From assembly GCA_016789175.1 (NCBI GenBank), contig JAEURK010000182.1, forward strand, positions 1-39,480: a stretch of 39,480 nucleotides of DNA, in the 5' to 3' direction. The notes below the pieces were generated by a model. It did not search any database and was not told the DNA's origin. It saw nothing but the letters and a program-made list of their open reading frames with translations. This DNA is from Anaerolineales bacterium. Its GTDB lineage: Bacteria; Chloroflexota; Anaerolineae; Anaerolineales; UBA6663. A program made the translations under genes and the position numbers. Shown piece after piece: positions 34,135 through 39,480 of the stretch. Position 1 is the first letter of the stretch; the number at the start of each line of letters is the position of its first letter.

Positions 34135-34452
34135 ATGGCCTTGACCCGCGACCTCTTCCTCGGCTTTATCCGACTGCACGTCCTTCACCACGCGGCCCAG
34201 GAGCCGATCTTCGGCCTGGACATGATCCGCGAGCTGGCGCGGCACGGTTACGACCTGAGCCCCGGCACGCTCTACCCGATCCTACACAGCCTCGAGCAGG
34301 CCGGCTGGCTGGCCAGCGAGAAGCAGGTCGTCGGCGGCAAGACGCGCAAGTACTACACCGCCACGCGTAAGGGCAAGACGGCCCTGGCGGAGGCCCGGAT
34401 CAAGGCCCGTGAGCTGCTGGCCGAACTTGATGAACCGGCACACCGAAAGTGA
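34135..34452 (+). CDS. PadR-family transcriptional repressor
   Basis: 105 residues from ATG 34135, with AGGTGA four bases upstream; the frame is open upstream but crosses the promoter. PadR winged-helix signature: FLGFIRLHVLHHAAQEPIFGLDMIRELARHGYDLSPGTLYPILHSLEQAGWLASEKQVVGGKTRKYYTATRKGKTALAEA. Short C-terminal dimerisation helix. PadR repressors are released by small ligands and usually control efflux genes next to them, here an MFS transporter six bases downstream and probably the methyltransferase and ChrA after it. Confidence 0.9.
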   Translation: MALTRDLFLGFIRLHVLHHAAQEPIFGLDMIRELARHGYDLSPGTLYPILHSLEQAGWLASEKQVVGGKTRKYYTATRKGKTALAEARIKARELLAELDEPAHRK

Positions 34453-34458
34453 CACCCG

Positions 34459-35703
34459 ATGACCACCCTGTCCGAAACCACAACACCTTCTGAGCCGCAA
34501 CCCGCGCCACTCTCCGCCGGTCGGGCGCTGAGCTTCGTCGTGTTGCTCGGCGTCGTCAGTCTGTTTGCCGACCTGACCTATGAAGGCGCTCGGGGCCTGA
34601 ACGGTCCGTATCTGAGCTTCCTGGGCGCCAGCGCTACGGCGGTGGGGTTGGCCGCCGGCGCCGGCGAGCTGCTCGGCTACGCCCTGCGTTTCTTCACGGG
34701 TTATCTCTCAGATCGGACTCAGCGCTACTGGGCCATCACCTTCGCGGGCTACCTCGTGAATCTGCTGGCCGCGCCGGCGTTGGCGCTGGTGGGACGCTGG
34801 GAGTGGGCGATCGGCCTGATCTTCGCCGAGCGGATCGGCAAGGCCATCCGCAACCCGGCCCGCGACGCCATGCTCTCCTATGCCTCCTCACAGCTGGGCG
34901 CCGGCAAGAGCTTTGGCCTGCACGAGGCGCTGGACCAGATCGGCGGCGTCCTGGGGCCGACCTTCGTCGCCGTGGTGCTCATGACCCGAGCGTCGGGCGC
35001 GATTGGCCTGGAGACCTATCACTTCGGCTATGCCCTGCTCCTGATCCCGGCGGCCCTGGCGCTGGCCATCCTGACCGTGGCCCGTTGGCGCTTTCCGCAC
35101 CCGGCCGAACTGGCCAGCAAAACGCCCAAGATCGCGGCTCGCGGATACGCCCCGGCCTATTGGTGGTTCCTGCTGGCGGCCGGTCTGATCGCGGCCGGCT
35201 TCGCCGACTACCCGCTTATCGCCTATCACTTCGAGAAGATGGGCCGCCTGAGCGTGGAATGGATCCCGGCGCTGTATGCCCTGGCCATGGCAGTGGACGC
35301 TGTGGCGGCGCTGCTGCTCGGACGTTGGTTTGATCAGAAGGGCCTGGTGATTGTCATCGGCGCCTTCGCGGTCTCGGCGCTCGCGGCGCCGCTGGCGTTC
35401 CTGGGTGACACCGCGTGGTCGGTGGTTGGCGTGACCTTATGGGGCATCGGCATGGGCGCCCAGGAGTCGGTGCTGCGTGCTGCGCTGGTGGGCTTTGTGC
35501 CGACCGAGCGGCGCGCCACGGCCTTTGGTCTGTTCCATACCGTCTTCGGGGTCTTCTGGTTCGCGGGCAGTGCGCTGATGGGCTACCTCTACGACCAATC
35601 CCTGATCGGGGTCGTGATCTTCTCAGTCGTCGCCCAGGCAGTTGCGTTGCCGCTCTTCTGGGTCGCGGCCCGACGGGCCGGCCCACAGTCTATGACGAGG
35701 TGA
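34459..35703 (+). CDS. MFS transporter in PadR-ChrA operon
   Basis: 414 residues with about twelve predicted helices. Conserved MFS features are FADLTYEGARGLNGPYLSFLGASATAVG in helix 1-2, GYLSDRTQRYW (motif A) and AERIGKAIRNPARDAMLS in helix 4. This type resembles bacterial MFS proteins of unknown substrate often placed with PadR genes. The start is six bases after the padR stop. It is followed after two bases by a methyltransferase gene. Efflux is likely; substrate unknown. Confidence 0.88.
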   Translation: MTTLSETTTPSEPQPAPLSAGRALSFVVLLGVVSLFADLTYEGARGLNGPYLSFLGASATAVGLAAGAGELLGYALRFFTGYLSDRTQRYWAITFAGYLVNLLAAPALALVGRWEWAIGLIFAERIGKAIRNPARDAMLSYASSQLGAGKSFGLHEALDQIGGVLGPTFVAVVLMTRASGAIGLETYHFGYALLLIPAALALAILTVARWRFPHPAELASKTPKIAARGYAPAYWWFLLAAGLIAAGFADYPLIAYHFEKMGRLSVEWIPALYALAMAVDAVAALLLGRWFDQKGLVIVIGAFAVSALAAPLAFLGDTAWSVVGVTLWGIGMGAQESVLRAALVGFVPTERRATAFGLFHTVFGVFWFAGSALMGYLYDQSLIGVVIFSVVAQAVALPLFWVAARRAGPQSMTR

Positions 35704-35705
35704 TC

Positions 35706-36377
35706 ATGGGGCATCGTCTGACTCACTGGCTGGGGTGGCTCCTGCTCGGCATGATCGGCGTCGGCGTGCTCTGGCGTTGGGCCAGCCGTCAGCGCTCACT
35801 CCCCTTTCCCAGCTGGCTGGCCGGGTTGATCGACAACCCGCTCGCCGATTGGCTCGGCGGCACGACGACGACGCTGGACCGTATTGGCCTGCGCCCGGGT
35901 GACCATGGCCTGGATGTCGGTTGCGGCCCCGGCCGGCTCAGTCTGCCGGCGGCCCGGCGCGTCGGGCCCGAGGGCGCGATCACGGCACTGGACCTGCAGG
36001 AGGGGATGGTGGCCCGCGTGCGCCGACGGGCCGCCGAGCTCGGTCTCACCAACGTCCGCACACTGTGCGGCGATTGCACTCGGCCGGGTCTGCTGCCCGA
36101 CGACACGTTCGACCGTGCCTGGCTGGTGACGGTGTTGGGCGAGATCCCGGATCAGGCGGCCGCCCTGCGCCAGATCCATCGTGCGCTGATGCCCGGCGGC
36201 ACCCTGGCCGTGGCCGAGGTCTTCGGTATCGACCCACACTATCAAAGTCCCCAAACGGTGCGACATCTTGGTCTGGCTGCTGGCTTCGAGCCAGGTGAGA
36301 GGCTCGGGTCCTGGTGGTTCTTCACCCAGCAGCTCATCAAGCCGCTGAGGATCGTGGAAAGACACCAGGATGCGTGA
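35706..36377 (+). CDS. Membrane-anchored class I SAM-dependent methyltransferase
   Basis: 223 residues from ATG 35706, behind GAGG, two bases after the MFS stop. One N-terminal helix (~9-24) would anchor it. The Rossmann methyltransferase core has motif I at 69-77 (LDVGCGPGR), an acidic residue after strand 2 (ITALDLQEGM), and DRAWLVTVLGEIPD as motif IV/V, with LMPGGTLAVAEV. It belongs to the UbiE/arsenite-methyltransferase-like fold. No Cys triad typical of arsenite methylation is seen. Its stop lies eight bases inside the chrA start. The substrate is unknown. Confidence 0.85.
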   Translation: MGHRLTHWLGWLLLGMIGVGVLWRWASRQRSLPFPSWLAGLIDNPLADWLGGTTTTLDRIGLRPGDHGLDVGCGPGRLSLPAARRVGPEGAITALDLQEGMVARVRRRAAELGLTNVRTLCGDCTRPGLLPDDTFDRAWLVTVLGEIPDQAAALRQIHRALMPGGTLAVAEVFGIDPHYQSPQTVRHLGLAAGFEPGERLGSWWFFTQQLIKPLRIVERHQDA

Positions 36378-37518
36378 ACCTGAAACGGGCAGCGCTCGGC
36401 TCCTCGAGGTCATCGGGTTGTTCCTCAAACTCGGCGCGACCGCTTTCGGCGGACCCGCGGCGCATATCGCCCTGATGCGGGACGAGGTGGTGCGCCGCCG
36501 CCGATGGGTAGACGATCAACACTTCCTGGATCTCCTGGGCGCCACCAACCTGATCCCGGGGCCGAACTCAACGGAGATGGCCATCCATCTGGGATATGTG
36601 CGCGCGGGCTGGCCGGGGTTGATCGCGGCGGGCGTGAGTTTCATCGCTCCGGCCATGGTGATCGTCCTGGCGCTGGCCTGGGCCTATGCCACCTACGGCA
36701 CCACCCCGGAAGCCGACGGCCTGCTGTACGGCATCAAGCCGGTGGTGATCGCGATCGTGGCGCAGGCGCTCTGGGAACTTGGACGAAAGGCGGTGAAAGG
36801 GCCGCTCACGGCGATCGTGGGCGCGGCGGCCCTGAGCCTGTACCTGCTGGGCCAGAACGAGATCGCGCTGCTTGCGGTTGGTGGTCTTGTGGTGATGGTG
36901 ATCGCCAATCGCCAGCGTCTCGGGCGCGCGCCGGTGAGCGCCGTGGCCCCGCTCGGGCTTGCGTTGGGGCCGCTCGCCGCCGAGCCGGTCAATCTGGCGC
37001 AACTGTTCTGGATCTTCCTGAAGATCGGGTCGGTGCTTTATGGCAGCGGCTACGTGCTGTTGGCCTTTCTGCGCGCGGACTTCGTGGTTCGGCTCGGCTG
37101 GCTCACGGACGCACAGCTCATCGACGCCGTCTCCATCGGTCAGGTCACGCCTGGTCCCGTCTTCACCACCGCCACCTTCATCGGGTATCTGCTCGGCGGC
37201 GTGCCAGGCGCGCTCCTGGCGACGCTGGGCATTTTCTTGCCCTCCTTCGTGTTCGTGGCCATCAGCAACCCGTTCATCAGCCGGCTCCGAAACTCGCCGT
37301 GGACATCGGCCCTGCTCGACGGCGTGAACGTGGCCTCCCTCGGCCTCATGGCCGGGGTGACCTTCGAGCTGGGTCGAGCGGCGCTGGTGGATCCACTCAC
37401 CGTGGCGATCGCGCTGGTCACAGGAATAGCCCTGGTGCGCTTCAGGGTCAACGCGACCTGGCTGGTGCTGGCGGGTGGGGTTGTGGGGATCGTGAGGATG
37501 ACGGTGGGCTGGTCGTGA
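36370..37518 (+). CDS. chrA: Chromate transporter ChrA, two-domain
   Basis: 382 residues, long-chain ChrA with two homologous halves. The first half has FLKLGATAFGGPAAHIALMRDEVV (FGGP at 26-29), WVDDQHFLDLLGATNLIPGPNSTEMAIHLGY and a Gly-rich helix. The second has FLKIGSVLYGSGYVLLAFL and DAVSIGQVTPGPVFTTATFIGYLLGG. About ten to twelve membrane helices. ChrA exports chromate using the proton motive force. The start overlaps the methyltransferase stop by eight bases. The operon is headed by PadR, not ChrB; the ChrB-type genes lie 7 kb away in an operon of their own. Confidence 0.93.
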   Translation: MREPETGSARLLEVIGLFLKLGATAFGGPAAHIALMRDEVVRRRRWVDDQHFLDLLGATNLIPGPNSTEMAIHLGYVRAGWPGLIAAGVSFIAPAMVIVLALAWAYATYGTTPEADGLLYGIKPVVIAIVAQALWELGRKAVKGPLTAIVGAAALSLYLLGQNEIALLAVGGLVVMVIANRQRLGRAPVSAVAPLGLALGPLAAEPVNLAQLFWIFLKIGSVLYGSGYVLLAFLRADFVVRLGWLTDAQLIDAVSIGQVTPGPVFTTATFIGYLLGGVPGALLATLGIFLPSFVFVAISNPFISRLRNSPWTSALLDGVNVASLGLMAGVTFELGRAALVDPLTVAIALVTGIALVRFRVNATWLVLAGGVVGIVRMTVGWS

Positions 37519-37574
37519 GGCTGCGGCGCGATCTGGTGCGCCGTTGGCTTCCCTCGCCCGATGCCACTCGACGT

Positions 37575-38408
37575 ATGGCAATCGACATCAATCGTCTGTG
37601 GGATTTCGACCAGCCGGCCCTCAGCGAGGCGCGATTTCGCGCAGCGCTCATCGGCGCGTCCCCAGACGATGCGCTCGTCTTGCAGGCACAAATCGCGCGT
37701 TCCTACGTCCTTCGCGGCGAGACGCAGCCAGCGCTGGAGATCCTGCGTGCGATCGAAGCCAACGTCGCCGTTTCTGGCTCCGAGGCGCAGGTATGCTACT
37801 GGCTCGAGCTTGGCCGCGCGCACGCCTCCCCCGCGCACCCGCCTGAAGCCCTGACCTGGAAGGCGCAGACGCAGGCCCGTCAGGCCTTCCAAGAAGCCTT
37901 TCGGCGGGCCAAGGCGGCTGGGCTCGATCCGCACGCCATTGAAGCGCTCCACCTGATGGCATTCACGGAAAACGACCCAGAGCGACAAGGGATGCATGAA
38001 CGCGATGCCTTGCGGTTCGTTCAGTTTTCGCAGCAGGAGGCCGCCCAACGCTGGGAGTGCGCCGTACGAATCGGTCTGGCACAGGCGCTTATCCGGCTCC
38101 AGAACCACGCTGACGCCGTCTCAGAGCTTCAGGCCGCAACGCGAGCAGGTACACGAATGGGTACGACCCACTGTGCGCGATCCGCGCAGTGGTTCTTGGG
38201 TTGGGCCTATCGGATGGCGGGCCAGTTAAATGAAGCCCTCGCCCTTCAGCTTGAACTGGAGCAATCGGCGGCCGGATCGCTACCCCTGCTCCGGGCGGTC
38301 TTGGACGAGCTTGGATGGCTCTACCAGGCCTTAGGCGATGATGAACGGGCTCGGCTCTACCGCGCACGGGCGCTCGCGCCTTTGGGCGGCCTCAGCAAAG
38401 ATGACTGA
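37575..38408 (+). CDS. TPR-repeat protein (LWDFDQPALSEARFR type)
   Basis: 277 residues from ATG 37575; a GTG at 37515 overlapping the ChrA stop is possible. The N-terminus INRLWDFDQPALSEARFRAAL is a pattern seen in many bacterial TPR-type hypothetical proteins. Helical repeats fill the rest: VLQAQIARSYVLRGETQPALEILRAIEA, WECAVRIGLAQALIRLQNHADAVSELQAA, SAQWFLGWAYRMAGQLNEALALQLEL. There is no signal peptide or enzyme motif. It is likely a cytoplasmic scaffold or response protein co-expressed with chrA. Function unknown. Confidence 0.75.
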   Translation: MAIDINRLWDFDQPALSEARFRAALIGASPDDALVLQAQIARSYVLRGETQPALEILRAIEANVAVSGSEAQVCYWLELGRAHASPAHPPEALTWKAQTQARQAFQEAFRRAKAAGLDPHAIEALHLMAFTENDPERQGMHERDALRFVQFSQQEAAQRWECAVRIGLAQALIRLQNHADAVSELQAATRAGTRMGTTHCARSAQWFLGWAYRMAGQLNEALALQLELEQSAAGSLPLLRAVLDELGWLYQALGDDERARLYRARALAPLGGLSKDD

Positions 38409-38712
38409 GGGTCCGCCGAGCCAGTTCCAGCGGGTCGACCTGCCGACAACTGCTACGTCACACTTCAGGTCCCGTGGACAGCTGATGCATCCGGCCTGAC
38501 TCGCGGACCGCTCAGGCGTCCGATGTCGACTCCGGGACATCTGCTGAGTCCATGGTCGCCATCGGATGACAGCGCGAACGCGAAATCCCCGGCGTGTTGA
38601 GGATCTGCGGACGACCTAGGATCGCAGTCACAAGCGCAGTCGTGTGGGCGGGGAAGCGGCCACACACACCCGGTTCGTGGGTCAGTCGATCGATCTTGGC
38701 TCTACCGGGGAG
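38409..38712. other. Convergent intergenic region without gene
   Basis: This lies between the convergent TPR and receiver-like genes. A GATGTC-N7-GGACATC type inverted repeat near 38523-38542 may be part of a bidirectional terminator. No coding frame was convincing. Confidence 0.45.
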
Positions 38713-39183
38713 TCAGATACGGGTGAGGGGTGGCTTCGGCTGAAGGCCGGGCACTTCAGCCCTGCGCTGATCGAGCGTGTCAAATGGCCGCGACCAGAAC
38801 TGGCTGCCGGAGAAGATGGTGCGCACGAGCTGGGGCCAGACGTCGCCCTTAGCATCGGACCATTGCACGATGCCGGTGACGCCGCCGGCGCGTAGATCCG
38901 CCGTGGCGCCGGCGTCGGCTTCATCGAACCACACCGCCAGCCGGGTTCCTGGCGCGGCCTTGCGGATCCCGGTCAGCGCCTTCCAGAGGCGGTCGGATCG
39001 GTCGACGCTGGGGAGATGCGCGATGCCCAAGACCACGACCTGCGGAATGGCGGGGAGATCCCGCAGCGCCTTGAGGTCGTCGGCTTGCTGCACGACAACC
39101 AGGTCGGGCGTGTCGCCCAGAGCTCGAGCCACGTGTTGACGTTGTGCGACGCTCTGCGAGATCACGGCGACGGTGATGGCCAC
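38713..39183 (-). CDS. Receiver-like protein lacking phosphorylation residues
   Basis: 156 residues from GTG 39183. The fold pattern is a response-regulator receiver: ITVAVISQSVAQRQHVARALGDTPDLVVVQQADDLKALRDLP...VVVLGIAHLP...AAPGTRLAVWFDEADAGATADLRAGGVTGIVQWSDA. The acidic pair after strand 1 is replaced by SQ, and the phospho-acceptor position after strand 3 is Gly (VVVLGI where VVLLDI is usual). The Lys after strand 5 is also absent. No output domain follows, only ~25 extra residues. It is therefore a pseudo-receiver, likely a protein-interaction module. Start weakly supported. Confidence 0.6.
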   Translation of the reverse strand: MAITVAVISQSVAQRQHVARALGDTPDLVVVQQADDLKALRDLPAIPQVVVLGIAHLPSVDRSDRLWKALTGIRKAAPGTRLAVWFDEADAGATADLRAGGVTGIVQWSDAKGDVWPQLVRTIFSGSQFWSRPFDTLDQRRAEVPGLQPKPPLTRI

Positions 39184-39272
39184 GCGGTCATTCTACTCTC
39201 GGTCGGTCCACGTAACCGTTCAGCGTAGTTCATATCTGCACCGGCCCCGCACTCGGCGGCGGGGCGTCGCGC

Positions 39273-39480
39273 TTATCTCGGTGGCCGGGTCGGCGGCCCG
39301 GCGCGCCGGGCCAAAGGTGCCCGGGCGCAGGTGGGACACCCGGACCCCTGCTGGACGGATTGAAAGCGCTGGCGCCAGCGATGACCTCGCGCGCACTCCC
39401 AGAGCGTCGGCGTCATGGTGTTCCTGGGCAAGGTTGGGCCGATCCACGTGATCTCGCGCCGGCGCGCCAACGCGCGATAG
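39273..39480 (-). CDS. Treble-clef zinc-finger protein, 5' end beyond window
   Basis: The last ~68 codons of a minus-strand gene are visible; it enters from the right edge. The stretch LARRREITWIGPTLPRNTMTPTLWECARGHRWRQRFQSVQQGSGCPTCARA matches the recurring bacterial treble-clef zinc-ribbon repeat (xARGxTWIGP...TPTxWxCxxGHxWxxxxxxxxxGxGCPxCA), with metal ligands in C..GH and C-P-x-C. Such proteins often carry several of these repeats and may bind nucleic acids or act with nucleases. How many repeats precede cannot be seen. Confidence 0.7.
   Translation of the reverse strand, partial: YRALARRREITWIGPTLPRNTMTPTLWECARGHRWRQRFQSVQQGSGCPTCARAPLARRAGPPTRPPR

Noticed and set aside
36504-37514. Upstream extension of the TPR gene
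   Set aside because: It is an out-of-frame shadow of chrA; the residues have Arg/Gly-rich shadow composition until the MAIDINRLWDF start.
1-39480. tRNA or rRNA genes, CRISPR arrays, prophage, intact insertion sequences, riboswitches
   Set aside because: Looked for on both strands by eye; no convincing cloverleaf, spaced repeat array, transposase, integrase or known riboswitch core was found.

Overview
The window is high-GC bacterial chromosomal DNA with dense, short-spaced genes. It most resembles a Chloroflexota (Anaerolineae/Caldilineae-like) genome. The reasons are two very large SARP/BTAD-type ATPase-TPR regulators, secreted HAF-repeat and CSLREA/beta-helix proteins whose C-termini end in a short aromatic/Leu-Pro/basic tail, many NarL-type two-component pairs, and extracytoplasmic enzymes made as lipoproteins. 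This assignment is inference; no rRNA or tRNA gene is visible, and I saw no CRISPR array, phage or intact insertion sequence.

Left block (1-13.6 kb, all minus strand): a cytochrome cd1 nitrite reductase (NirS) cut by the left edge, carrying an extra N-terminal cytochrome c domain; upstream of it a FhuF-like [2Fe-2S] protein and a small exported His-rich protein with an FNR-type promoter; then two secreted repeat proteins, a 1184-residue SARP-type regulator, a rubredoxin-DinB fusion with a second FNR-type box, and a peptidase E. Next (13.9-18.3 kb, plus) is a NarL-type kinase/regulator pair, a degenerate kinase lacking its phospho-His and ATPase domain, and a membrane protein with an M23 peptidase domain. 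A shared palindrome flanks this group and may be the regulator's target. At 18.4-24.4 kb (minus) are a second SARP-NB-ARC-TPR regulator and a small-protein/diheme-cytochrome/amidase group.

Centre and right: a decayed ArsR-rhodanese regulator keeps its operator. It is followed by a chromate-type operon (minus, 29.8-25.9 kb) with ChrB split into two overlapping genes, a cytosolic beta-propeller, an MFS transporter and a second ChrB C-terminal-domain protein, driven by a clear promoter overlapped by an 18-bp palindrome. From 30.1 kb (plus) come two small membrane proteins ending in a strong terminator, a second NarL-type pair with a degenerate AraC-like protein, and a PadR-MFS-methyltransferase-ChrA-TPR operon with its own operator-overlapped promoter. 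The right end holds a receiver-like protein without phospho-acceptor residues and a treble-clef zinc-finger gene cut by the edge. Themes are nitrite respiration with oxygen/NO-type control, chromate/oxyanion stress, and degenerate signalling proteins placed beside intact ones.
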